NCBI GenBank assembly: GCA_958352855.1
Contig: CATWQE010000007.1
Location: forward strand, 1-64,000
Direction: 5' to 3'
DNA from: an uncultured Bacillota bacterium
GTDB taxonomy: Bacteria > Bacillota > Clostridia > Lachnospirales > Lachnospiraceae
Length of the DNA: 64,000 nt
Shown one piece after another: positions 33,823 through 42,635 of the stretch. A program made the translations under genes and the position numbers. A model generated the notes under the pieces. The model worked only from the letters and a program-made list of their open reading frames with translations, did no database searches and was not told the origin of the DNA. Numbering within the stretch: the first letter of the stretch is position 1; the number at the start of each line of letters is the position of its first letter.

Positions 33823-34677
33823 ATGAAGGAGAGTAATAAATATAAAGTATACAGAGCCTTTACTGCGGTAGGCAGATGGGTATTATTTGCAATTGTTGCC
33901 TTTTTGATTTTGTTCCCTGTACTGTGGATTTTTATATCGTCCATTACACCGCCAGGGGAATTGTTTAAAATGCCTATTGATTATATTCCGGATCATCCTA
34001 CATTGGATAGCTATAAATTTTTGATAGAAAATGTGGGACTTTTGGAAAAAATCGGAAATACCGTTTTGATTGTAGGAATTACCATTGTGGTAAGTACTGT
34101 CTTATGTGCCATGGCGGCATATGGATTTTCCAGATTTAATACAAAAGGCATAAGTATTGCCTTTGCATTTATTATTGCAACCATGCTGATTCCGGAAGTG
34201 GTAACAGCAAGACCTCTGTATGAGTTTATGAGAGCAGTAGGACTGTATGATACCTATCAGGGTCTGGTGATTCTGTATATCAGCGCTGTCATTCCGTTTA
34301 CGGTATTGATTTTAAAGAATTTTGCAGCAGAGATTCCGGTATCACTGGAAGAAGCGGCTGCTATAGACGGAGCAAATTTTGTACAGAGATTGTTTAGGGT
34401 AGTGTTACCGTTAATGAAACCTGCTATTGCCACGGTTTGTATTATTAATTTTATTACCTGTTTGAATAACTTTTTTACCCCATTATATTATTCTAATGAT
34501 ATTCAGGTATTGTCTGTTGCAATTGTGCAGCTTCCGCTTAGGGATAATATGTATGGTGTGCCATGGGATTTGGTAAGCGCTATGGGCTGGATTATTTTGT
34601 TGCCAATTATTATCTTTGTGGCAATCTTTGAGAAACAGATTATGGATGGTATAATGGCAGGAGGAGTAAAGGCCTGA
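33823..34677 (+). CDS. Sugar ABC transporter permease, second subunit (UgpE/MalG type)
   Basis: A 284-residue partner of the preceding permease, with six helices and the EAA loop LEEAAAIDGANFVQRLFRVV (about 179-198). GGAGGGG lies before the ATG. The C-terminal end (IMDGIMAGGVK) is the usual MalG-like tail. It forms the membrane channel with the gene before it; substrate is inferred from the GH172 gene that follows to be a fructo- or arabinofuranosyl oligosaccharide. Confidence 0.9.
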   Translation: MKESNKYKVYRAFTAVGRWVLFAIVAFLILFPVLWIFISSITPPGELFKMPIDYIPDHPTLDSYKFLIENVGLLEKIGNTVLIVGITIVVSTVLCAMAAYGFSRFNTKGISIAFAFIIATMLIPEVVTARPLYEFMRAVGLYDTYQGLVILYISAVIPFTVLILKNFAAEIPVSLEEAAAIDGANFVQRLFRVVLPLMKPAIATVCIINFITCLNNFFTPLYYSNDIQVLSVAIVQLPLRDNMYGVPWDLVSAMGWIILLPIIIFVAIFEKQIMDGIMAGGVKA

Positions 34678-34713
34678 TTTTGCCTGAAATTTGAGAAATA
34701 GGAGGATAAACAG

Positions 34714-35826
34714 ATGTATTACGATTTCGGAGGAAGTTTAGGAAATTTACCATTGGCGAAGCATAGGAAAAGCCGTGCAATTAATGCAGAAAACCCAAAA
34801 GGAGAAAAAGGGAAAGGGGGTATGGCATCCAGTGATTTAGGACCTTCCAGAAAAGGAAGCCCATGCCTTAGGGATATTTTAAGTGGTCAGACAGTGACAC
34901 TTGCAGAGATAGATGGGCCAGGTACAATTAATCATATTTGGATTACCGTAGATTCAAAAACTACAGAGGCAGATTGCTTTGTGTTAAGAGATTTGGTGTT
35001 ACGTATGTATTGGGATGATGAAGAAGAGCCATCAGTAGAAAGCCCTCTGGGAGACTTTTTCTGCTGTGGCTTTGGAAGAGAATGTAATGTAAATTCCATG
35101 CCAATTGCTGTGGTGCCAAGCAGGGGATTAAACTGCTATTTCCAGATGCCTTTTCGAAAAAAAGCAAGAATTACTTTGGAGAATCAGCATGTAAATCCTA
35201 TTCCGGCGTTTTTCTACCAGGTGGATTATTGTCTGTATGATGAGGACTTGCCAGAGGACATTGGGTATTTTCATGCTCAGTGGAGAAGGGAAAAAATCAC
35301 ACAGTTACAAAAGGATTATGTGATCCTTGATGATGTAAAAGGAAAAGGCCATTATGTGGGGACATATATGGCGCTTACCACGCTGGAGCGTTACTGGTGG
35401 GGAGAAGGAGAGATTAAGTTCTATATTGATGGAGATATAGAATATCCTACAATCTGCGGAACAGGAACAGAAGACTATTTCGGTGGTTCCTGGAGTTTTG
35501 CGAAGCAGGTCAACGGGAAAACAGTAGAGCAGAATTATTGTACACCATATTTAGGATATCCATATTATTCTTCACATGATGAAATGATTCATAATTTATA
35601 CCACAATGATGACTGTATGCCAATGAGAGGCTTCTACCGCTGGCATATTCAGGATCCTATTTGCTTTGATGAGGACTTAAAAGTGACCATTCAGCAGATT
35701 GGCGTAGGATATAGGGGATTGTTTGAGCGGCAGGATGATGTGGCAAGTGTGGCATACTGGTATCAGGCAGAACCTCATAATCGTTTTCCCAAACTGCCTG
35801 ACAAAGAAGAACGGTGGCCAAGATAG
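34714..35826 (+). CDS. GH172 (DUF2961) glycoside hydrolase
   Basis: This 370-residue protein carries the DUF2961 blocks: ATLAEIDGPGTINHIWI-like opening (about 62-78), SPLGDFFCCGFG (about 110-121), GTGTEDYFGGSW (about 250-261) and GFYRWHIQDPICF. GH172 enzymes work on furanosides of fructose or D-arabinose, including difructose anhydride. No signal peptide is seen, so it acts inside on imported oligosaccharide. It follows the permeases by 36 bases. Glu in GTEDYF is a candidate acid/base residue. Confidence 0.85.
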   Translation: MYYDFGGSLGNLPLAKHRKSRAINAENPKGEKGKGGMASSDLGPSRKGSPCLRDILSGQTVTLAEIDGPGTINHIWITVDSKTTEADCFVLRDLVLRMYWDDEEEPSVESPLGDFFCCGFGRECNVNSMPIAVVPSRGLNCYFQMPFRKKARITLENQHVNPIPAFFYQVDYCLYDEDLPEDIGYFHAQWRREKITQLQKDYVILDDVKGKGHYVGTYMALTTLERYWWGEGEIKFYIDGDIEYPTICGTGTEDYFGGSWSFAKQVNGKTVEQNYCTPYLGYPYYSSHDEMIHNLYHNDDCMPMRGFYRWHIQDPICFDEDLKVTIQQIGVGYRGLFERQDDVASVAYWYQAEPHNRFPKLPDKEERWPR

Positions 35827-35835
35827 GAGCAGAAC

Positions 35836-37074
35836 TTGAAAAAATATGTATTGGGTGTTTTGCTTGGCTGCCTGTTGATGGCAGTCGGATGCAAAGACGG
35901 GCAAAAAGAAGGCAATATACAGGATGTACAAGAAAACGCAGCTTCTCAGAAAGAAACAATAACCATCATGCATATTGATGCAGAGGTACCTGGATTTTTG
36001 GAGTTCATTGAACAGGCGGAAAAAGAACTGGATTTGGAGATACAGGTAGTCTCCTGCCCTGCAAATGCAGATATCCGGCAGGCAAAAATATCTACTATTT
36101 TGGCGGCAGGGGAGACTTCAGTGGATATTTTTTCTGTGAATGATGAGATGGTCAGTGAGTTTAAATATAAAGGGTACCTGGAACCACTGAACGATAGGGT
36201 AATGACAGAAGAATTACTGTCAAAATATCCTGAGAGTTATATGCAGAATATTACCATGAAGGATGGAGAGGCCTATTCAGTTCCCTATTTTATGGATATC
36301 ATGGTATTCTGGATAAACCGGGAAATGACAGGAGACAGGAAAATCCAGACACAGGAAGATTTTCTTGCATTATTGGAAGAAGATTGGGGCAAAGGAATCT
36401 ATGGATACGCAAGTGCATGGGATAATACTTATGTATATAATGAACTTTCGGAATTTATTAATCTTTTTGGAGGAGACTACTATAACTGGGATAATAAAAA
36501 TACAAGAGAAGCACTGACATTTCTTCATGATATGGCGGCAAAGGGGCAGATTCCTGTTTCCCAGATGGCAGACCAGTATGAACAAATGCAGCAGAAATTC
36601 ATTGACGGAAAGTATGCAAGCATCTTTATGTATAGTGGTGCCATGGATGTGTTTGAACGTGCAGGGGTTTACAGTGAAGATAAAATTCAGGCAGTACCAT
36701 TGCCACAATTTGAAAAGAGCGTTACCAATATTGCTGCATGGCAGTATGTGTTGAACAAGGCGTCTGAGCATAAGGAAGGAGCAGTAAAATTTCTAAAATA
36801 TGCTGCAAGCAGAGAGGGAAGTATTTCTTACGCAGAGTGTATGAACCGACTTCCAGCCAGGCTGGATATTATTCTGGAGGAAGAACTGGACATTCCGGGA
36901 TTTGATGTACTTCAGGACTATGTAGAGCATGTGGAACTGAAAGAGCGTCCGTTTTCTAAAAATACCATGAAGGATATTTCTGATATGGGGACATTATTTC
37001 AGAAATATATGCTGGATGAAATCTCCCAGGATGAATTTTGCCGGAAAGCCCAGGCGATTGTAGACGGGTTTTAA
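35836..37074 (+). CDS. Second solute-binding lipoprotein, paralogue of the operon's first
   Basis: This 412-residue protein starts with TTG at 35836 after ATAGGAG and has a lipobox (LLMAVGC). It resembles the binding protein at 31562 over its length: VSCPANADIRQAKISTILAA against IAAPTDSDTRQQKITTILST, and INLFGGDYYNWD against VNMFGGDYFDWT. It therefore arose by duplication. Placed last, after GH172, it may bind a different linkage or length of the same glycan, or assist the YesM sensor. An alternative is that it serves a transporter elsewhere. Confidence 0.85.
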   Translation: MKKYVLGVLLGCLLMAVGCKDGQKEGNIQDVQENAASQKETITIMHIDAEVPGFLEFIEQAEKELDLEIQVVSCPANADIRQAKISTILAAGETSVDIFSVNDEMVSEFKYKGYLEPLNDRVMTEELLSKYPESYMQNITMKDGEAYSVPYFMDIMVFWINREMTGDRKIQTQEDFLALLEEDWGKGIYGYASAWDNTYVYNELSEFINLFGGDYYNWDNKNTREALTFLHDMAAKGQIPVSQMADQYEQMQQKFIDGKYASIFMYSGAMDVFERAGVYSEDKIQAVPLPQFEKSVTNIAAWQYVLNKASEHKEGAVKFLKYAASREGSISYAECMNRLPARLDIILEEELDIPGFDVLQDYVEHVELKERPFSKNTMKDISDMGTLFQKYMLDEISQDEFCRKAQAIVDGF

Positions 37075-37143
37075 TGGATGGTATCAAGTGAATAAAGTTT
37101 CATTGTGCTAAAGAAAATATTATACAAATAAAAAAAAGTCTGT

Positions 37144-37190
37144 TATACTAAAGCGTGGTAAAAGCCAGATGTATCTGTTTTTACTGCGCT
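37144..37190 (+). promoter_or_regulatory. Leader of glmS: -10-like box and a long hairpin
   Basis: TATACT (37144-37149) is directly followed by AGCG-x-x-GTAAAA (37152-37162), which pairs with TTTTAC-x-x-CGCT up to 37190 around an inner AGAT/ATCT stem. I see no glmS ribozyme core. The hairpin may regulate or stabilise the mRNA; the -35 box is not clear. Confidence 0.4.
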
Positions 37191-37237
37191 TATGTTATGT
37201 TGGCTATTATCAGACAAAGACATCAGGAGGAAAAAGT

Positions 37238-39076
37238 ATGTGTGGAATTGTTGGATATGTAGGAACTGAAAACGCAGCTCCCATTTTAATTGATGGCTTA
37301 TCAAAACTGGAGTACAGAGGCTATGATTCCGCTGGAATTGCAGTATCAGGAGATGAGACAAAGAACGGGGAAATTGAGATTATTAAGGCAAAAGGAAGGC
37401 TGCAGGTACTTCGGGAGATGACGGATAATGGAAGAACCGTAAGAGGAACCTGTGGAATCGGTCATACACGCTGGGCAACTCATGGAGAGCCTTCTGTAGT
37501 TAATGCACATCCTCATTACTCCAGGGATAAGAAGATTACAGTTGTACATAATGGGATTATTGAGAACTATAAGGAATTAAAGGAATATCTACAGAAAAAA
37601 GGCTATGTTTTTGTCTCTGAAACAGATACAGAGGTTGTGGCGCATTTGCTGGATTATTACGATAAAGGTGAGCCTTTAGAAGCTATTTCAAAGGTACTTG
37701 GAAGGGTGAGAGGTTCGTATGCACTGGGAATCTTGTTTCAGGAAAATCCAGGAACCTTGTATGCAGTAAGAAAGGACAGCCCTTTGATTATCGGAAAATC
37801 TGAGAAAGGTAATTTTATTGCATCGGATGTTCCTGCTATTTTAAACTATACCAGGACGGTCTGCTATATTGGAGACCGGGAAATTGCAGAGATTACAGCA
37901 GACCAGATTGCATTCTATGACATTGACCAGGAAGAAATTATAAAAGAATTTAAAACCGTAGAGTGGGATGCCAAGGCAGCAGAAAAAGAAGGCTTTGAGC
38001 ATTTTATGCTGAAGGAAATCTATGAACAGCCTAAGGCAGTGGCAGAGACCATTAGTCCAAGGATTCAGGATGGCAGGATTGTCATTGAAGAACTGGGAAT
38101 GACAGATGAAGAAATCCAGGAAATTTCACGTATTCAGATTGTTGCCTGCGGCTCGGCTTACCATGTGGGAATGTGTGCAAAATATGTGCTGGAGCATCTG
38201 GCGAAAATTCCTGTGGACGTGGATTTGGCTTCTGAATTTCGGTACAGGAATCCTCTTATGACAGAAAATACTCTGGTTATTGTTATCAGCCAGTCAGGAG
38301 AGACAGCGGATTCTCTGGCTGCCCTTCGGGAGGCTCAGAAGCGTGGCTTCAAGGTGCTTGGAATTGTAAATGTTGTAGGAAGTTCCATTGCCAGAGAGGC
38401 AGATAGTGTGCTCTATACCTGGGCAGGACCTGAGATATCAGTTGCAACAACAAAAGCCTATAGTACCCAGTTGGCAGCAATTTATCTCATTGGTCTGCTT
38501 TTTGGAGAAATCCGCGGCGTTCTGGGAGAAAAGGAATATCAGGAATATGTAGAAGAATTGGGGAGACTTCCTGAGAAAATCCAGAAAATCCTGGATGAAA
38601 AGGAACGGATTCAATGGCTGGCAAATAAATTTTCTCATACTAAAGATGTATTTTTTATTGGAAGAGGACTGGATTATGCCATTTCGCTGGAAGGCTCTCT
38701 GAAGTTAAAGGAAATTTCTTATATTCATTCAGAGGCATATGCAGCAGGCGAATTGAAGCATGGCACCATTTCCCTTATTGAAGAGGGTGTTTTAGTGGTG
38801 GGCGTTGCCACTCAGCCGGACTTATTTGAAAAGGAAATCAGCAATCTGGTGGAGGTACGCAGCCGTGGTGCATCTGTTCTGGGACTGACCACTTACGGAA
38901 ATTATGCCATGGAAGATATTGCGGACTTTACCGTATATGTGCCAAGAACCAAGGACTATTTTGCCACCAGTCTGGCTGTAGTGCCATTGCAGCTTCTGGC
39001 TTATTATATATCTGTGGCAAAAGGGCTGGATGTGGATAAGCCCAGAAATCTGGCTAAAAGTGTAACCGTGGAATAA
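37238..39076 (+). CDS. glmS: Glutamine--fructose-6-phosphate aminotransferase (isomerizing)
   Basis: Makes glucosamine-6-phosphate, the first step to UDP-GlcNAc and cell wall. The 612-residue protein starts MCGIVGYVG, with Cys2 as the glutaminase nucleophile; therefore the start is 37238 (AGGAGG before it), not the upstream frame from 37169. RWATHGEPS and NGIIENY are glutaminase blocks. Two SIS domains follow, with ACGSAYHVG and SQSGETADSLAAL, and it ends DKPRNLAKSVTVE, the conserved C-terminus. It stands alone between two carbohydrate loci and ends in a strong terminator. Confidence 0.97.
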   Translation: MCGIVGYVGTENAAPILIDGLSKLEYRGYDSAGIAVSGDETKNGEIEIIKAKGRLQVLREMTDNGRTVRGTCGIGHTRWATHGEPSVVNAHPHYSRDKKITVVHNGIIENYKELKEYLQKKGYVFVSETDTEVVAHLLDYYDKGEPLEAISKVLGRVRGSYALGILFQENPGTLYAVRKDSPLIIGKSEKGNFIASDVPAILNYTRTVCYIGDREIAEITADQIAFYDIDQEEIIKEFKTVEWDAKAAEKEGFEHFMLKEIYEQPKAVAETISPRIQDGRIVIEELGMTDEEIQEISRIQIVACGSAYHVGMCAKYVLEHLAKIPVDVDLASEFRYRNPLMTENTLVIVISQSGETADSLAALREAQKRGFKVLGIVNVVGSSIAREADSVLYTWAGPEISVATTKAYSTQLAAIYLIGLLFGEIRGVLGEKEYQEYVEELGRLPEKIQKILDEKERIQWLANKFSHTKDVFFIGRGLDYAISLEGSLKLKEISYIHSEAYAAGELKHGTISLIEEGVLVVGVATQPDLFEKEISNLVEVRSRGASVLGLTTYGNYAMEDIADFTVYVPRTKDYFATSLAVVPLQLLAYYISVAKGLDVDKPRNLAKSVTVE

Positions 39077-39169
39077 GAAACATAGTGATGTAGTAATAGG
39101 AATTTCCCAAAATTGTGAAGGAAAATTATAGAACCGTTTAAAGTTAAGACAAATTACTCAATAAAAAGT

Positions 39170-39210
39170 AATGGGGTGTCGGATTGGAACATAATATCCG
39201 ACATCCCATT
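39170..39210. terminator. Bidirectional terminator between glmS and the AraC gene
   Basis: AATGGGGTGTCGGAT (39170-39184) pairs with ATCCGACATCCCATT (39196-39210), with one unpaired base. It serves glmS and the convergent araC-like gene. Confidence 0.85.
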
Positions 39211-39232
39211 ATTTAAAACACTACTTTGTTTA

Positions 39233-40139
39233 TTATTGCTTATTTACTTTTTTTGCCCAAAAAGCATTTCGATATTGGGAGGGAGTGACTCCTTCTATTT
39301 TTTTAAATAATCTCATAAAGTATTTATCATCAGTAAATCCGCACATATATGAGATATCTTGGATGGAGATGGTGTCCCGGAGACACAAGATATTTTTGGC
39401 AATTGAAATTCGAAAACGATTTATATAGGCAGAAACAGGATAGCCGGTATACTTTTTTATAAGTGCAGTCAAATAGGTGGGATGATAATTATATTGTTTT
39501 GCCAAAGACTCAACTGTAATTGATTCATTATAATGAGTTCGAATATATTCTATAATATTCATTACCTGGTTTGGGATTTTATCTTCCATCAGATTATTAG
39601 ATAAAAAAGACTCTGCTGTGAATTCAAGTAGTAGAAGATTTAAGGCATATCTACATCTCCAAGTTGCTTGATAGTTGTCACGTTTCGAAATATCTAATAA
39701 CTGCACAAATAAAAGAATAGAACGTTTTTCTGCGGATAGTTTACCATGTTCTGGAATCAGAAAGTTATTATGCGGAGATGGCGTGGGGGGGGGGTAGAAA
39801 CTGATTGTTTAAATCTTCGTTGTAACGAAGGAGAGTACTTTTGTTATAGATGGTATAATGTGGGTCTGTCATGTAAAAATGTACCCAATAATAAGACAAT
39901 TTTCCGGTACTTGGTTTATAGCCAAAATGTGTTTGGTGAGGAAATAATAAAAGAGATTCATTTTTGCATACATCTAAATTATGTCCATTTTGATTGATAT
40001 GGAGTGTTCCTTCGCAAACAATTATGAAAACAAAAGAATCAATATTTCGCCGAGGGTGAGTGAAACCGTTGTCATTTATAAGGTTACCGCATGAGATGAA
40101 TTCGATAGGGTATGAAGCATGTGCTGTACAGTATAACAT
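39233..40139 (-). pseudogene. AraC-family regulator split by a C10 homopolymer (possibly phase-variable)
   Basis: Two minus-strand frames form one AraC protein. The first has a cupin-like sensing part (FVFIIVCEGTLHINQNGHNL) and ends at a TAA soon after the C10 tract at 39785-39794. The second, one base out of phase, continues PHNNFLIPEHGKLSAEKRSI and holds the double HTH (ESLAKQYNYHPTYLTALIKK, DISYMCGFTDDKYFMRLFKK) to 39233. With nine Cs the frame would be continuous, about 300 residues. The start at 40139 has AAAGGTGG; a GTG at 40154 is possible. It lies divergent to the arabinofuranosidase operon, its likely target. Slippage, a fixed mutation or a sequencing error could cause the split. Confidence 0.8.
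39785..39794 (-). repeat. Homopolymeric C10 tract inside the AraC gene (G10 on the plus strand)
   Basis: Ten Gs on the plus strand, rare in DNA of this base composition, lie where the cupin part meets the HTH part of the regulator. Nine or twelve would restore the frame. Confidence 0.9.
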
Positions 40140-40286
40140 ATGGGATTTGTCCACCTTTCCTTTTGATTTGTCAGTTGTTTGAAAAGTTACATGTGCTATT
40201 ATAATAACATCAATGATACAGAACTTGCAAGTTACGGTATACGAAGATGAAGGTGAAAATGTAGCATAATTGGAGGTTTTAAGACA

Positions 40287-41624
40287 ATGAAAAAGAAAAA
40301 AATATTGGCATTATCGTTGGCAACCATTATGATGGCATCAGTAGTAGGATGTGGAGCACCAAAGCAACAAGGGACTGGAGGAGATTCTTCAAGTGAAACT
40401 AAAAAGGGAGAAGAAGGAGTGGTAGAATTAACTTTTATGGGTTGGGAAGCTTCTCCATTGGAAACAAAAGCAGTGGAAAATGGTATTAAAGCTTTTGAAA
40501 AGGAAAATCCCAATATTAAAGTAACCTATACTCCGGGTCTTGCTGGATCAGAGTATAACGCAAAATTATTATCTTCTGCAGCAGCTAAAGCATTGCCAGA
40601 TGTTATGTTTGTTGCTTCTGAAAGTTATAGACAGATTGTATCTAAAGGTGCTTTGATGGAATTAACTGATAAATTTAACGAAGATTTTCCACTAGATGAT
40701 TTTATTGATTCTTCTCGTCAGATTATGGAGGTAGATGGAAAAGTATATGGTATTTCTGCTTGTACAGTGTCTCCTATTGTATATTACAATAAAGATGTAT
40801 TTGATGCAGCAGGAATTCCCTATCCAAGTGCGGATCCGGCGGAGTGTTGGACAATAGATGAGTTTCGGGAAATTGCAAAAGAACTTACGTCAGATGAAAT
40901 TTATGGAGTGTATGGACTTGAAACTGTGGCAGACACATTAAATGCACAGATTCTTTCTAATGGTGGAACGCGATATAATGAAGATTTTACAAAGAGTACG
41001 ATGAATACACCAGAAGTAAAAGAGGTGTTTGAAACAATTAAAGCTATACGTGTAGAAGATGGTTCAGCACCTGATGCGTCTACTCTGGATGCAGTAGGAA
41101 TGTCAGCAAAACAGATGCTTCAGACAGGAAAAGTAGCAATGCTAGTAGATGGTTCATGGTCATTACAAGAACTTGCTGACTCTGGCATGAATATTGGAAT
41201 GGCGCCGCTTCCATCTTATGGTGAAGTGCTTACAACAGGTCAGGCACACTTGCATGCGATTTCAGCAACTACAGAACATCCTGAAGAAGCATGGAAGTTC
41301 CTGCAGTTTTTATCTGGAATGGAATACCAGGGTGAACTTTGTAAGAGTGGACTTTGGATGCCGAATCGCTATTCCTTGTACGAGGAAGACGCAGTTGCTC
41401 AGTGGTACGATGAAAAAGTTCATGGAGATAGCTATAAATTGATGCTTGACTATTTTAAAGATGCAGCGGTAGATCCTGGTGCATTGCAGAAATCGACACA
41501 AGCACGTGATATCATTGCAGAAGAGACGGATATGTATTTTAAACAAGATCAGGATATTGATGTGACTTTGCAGAATCTTGATAGCAGAATTGATGAAGCA
41601 ATTGCAGAAGCGTTACAGCAGTAA
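40287..41624 (+). CDS. Sugar ABC transporter substrate-binding lipoprotein (arabinofuranoside locus)
   Basis: This 445-residue family-1 binding protein has a lipobox (ASVVGC, about residue 22) and the landmarks FMGWEASPLETKAVENGIKA, ISACTVSPIVYYNKDVFDAAG and PLPSYGEVLTTGQAHLHAIS. TGGAGG precedes the ATG. It heads the operon of two permeases, two GH127-type enzymes and YesL. A strong hairpin at 41653 separates it from the permeases. The gap to araC contains a TTGAAA/TATAAT pair (40179-40205) with a short 15-base spacer, consistent with dependence on an activator. Confidence 0.92.
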   Translation: MKKKKILALSLATIMMASVVGCGAPKQQGTGGDSSSETKKGEEGVVELTFMGWEASPLETKAVENGIKAFEKENPNIKVTYTPGLAGSEYNAKLLSSAAAKALPDVMFVASESYRQIVSKGALMELTDKFNEDFPLDDFIDSSRQIMEVDGKVYGISACTVSPIVYYNKDVFDAAGIPYPSADPAECWTIDEFREIAKELTSDEIYGVYGLETVADTLNAQILSNGGTRYNEDFTKSTMNTPEVKEVFETIKAIRVEDGSAPDASTLDAVGMSAKQMLQTGKVAMLVDGSWSLQELADSGMNIGMAPLPSYGEVLTTGQAHLHAISATTEHPEEAWKFLQFLSGMEYQGELCKSGLWMPNRYSLYEEDAVAQWYDEKVHGDSYKLMLDYFKDAAVDPGALQKSTQARDIIAEETDMYFKQDQDIDVTLQNLDSRIDEAIAEALQQ

Positions 41625-41652
41625 CAGCACATGATTAATAGTGACATACCAT

Positions 41653-41689
41653 ATCCCCCTGCATTGTATGAAACAGCAGGGGGATTTTT
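41653..41689 (+). terminator. Intercistronic terminator-like hairpin
   Basis: ATCCCCCTGC (41653-41662) pairs perfectly with GCAGGGGGAT (41676-41685), followed by TTTTG. It lies between the binding-protein gene and the permeases, so it probably lowers their transcription. Confidence 0.85.
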
Positions 41690-41722
41690 GTAGTTATTTA
41701 TAGGAAAGAAGGGACGATTATA

Positions 41723-42616
41723 TTGAGTAGAGGGAAGAAAATCAGTAAACTGAAAGATGATAGTAAATGGGCATGGACGATGCTTTTGCCCAATATTATT
41801 GGATTTGTTTTATTTATGTTGGTGCCTGTAGTTGCAACGTTTGTTTTGAGTTTTACAAAGTATGATATGTTGACGCCGCCTAAATTTATTGGATTACAAA
41901 ACTATATTGATTTAGTGAAAGATCCTATCGTTTGGGAAGTTACAAAAAACACATTAGTTTATACAATATTAACGGTACCTGTTGGAATGTGCCTTTCTTT
42001 ACTCCTTGCAGTTATGCTTGATCAAAAAATTGGATTTAGAAGATTTTATAGAGCTGCATTTTTTCTTCCATCTATTACATCTATGGTAGTTGTAGCTATT
42101 GTATGGCAGTGGATATATAATCCGGATTATGGCCTTTTGAATTATTTTCTTTCTTTGTTTGGGCTTCAAGGACCGAAGTGGTTATTGGATGCAAAAACAT
42201 CTCTGCTTTCATTGGCTATTGTAGGTATTTGGAAGAGTGCAGGTTATAACATGATTATTTTCTTATCTGGATTGCAAGGGATTTCTACAAGTTATTATGA
42301 AGCAGCAGAATTGGATGGTGCAAGTAAGTGGGCACAATTTCGTTACATAACAGTTCCAATGCTGAAGCCTACCACATTCTTTATTTTTATTATGTCTATC
42401 ATTAGTTCTTTCCAAGTGTTTGATCAGGTTATGCTAATGACAAAAGGTGGTCCTGGACGCTCCTCTTCGGTATTAGTTCACTACTTATATCAGAATGCAT
42501 TCCAGTACTTTAAGCTAGGGTATGCTTGTGCTATTGCGTATTTGCTGTTCTTTATAGTAATGATTATTACAGCAATTAATATGCGAATGGAAAAGAGTAT
42601 GAGAGAAATATATTAG
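41723..42616 (+). CDS. Sugar ABC transporter permease, first subunit
   Basis: A 297-residue protein starting with TTG at 41723 after AAAGAAGGGA. It has six helices and the EAA loop YEAAELDGASKWAQFRYITV (about 192-211). The early helix is AWTMLLPNIIGFVLFMLVP. It is the UgpA-type half of the importer; the partner follows 19 bases after its stop. Confidence 0.9.
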   Translation: MSRGKKISKLKDDSKWAWTMLLPNIIGFVLFMLVPVVATFVLSFTKYDMLTPPKFIGLQNYIDLVKDPIVWEVTKNTLVYTILTVPVGMCLSLLLAVMLDQKIGFRRFYRAAFFLPSITSMVVVAIVWQWIYNPDYGLLNYFLSLFGLQGPKWLLDAKTSLLSLAIVGIWKSAGYNMIIFLSGLQGISTSYYEAAELDGASKWAQFRYITVPMLKPTTFFIFIMSIISSFQVFDQVMLMTKGGPGRSSSVLVHYLYQNAFQYFKLGYACAIAYLLFFIVMIITAINMRMEKSMREIY

Positions 42617-42635
42617 AAGGAGGGAGAGAGTATAT

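Noticed and set aside
37080..37237. glmS ribozyme/riboswitch upstream of glmS
   Set aside because: The leader is only about 90 bases after the -10 box and shows one hairpin; the ribozyme's conserved core and pseudoknots need more sequence and are not visible.
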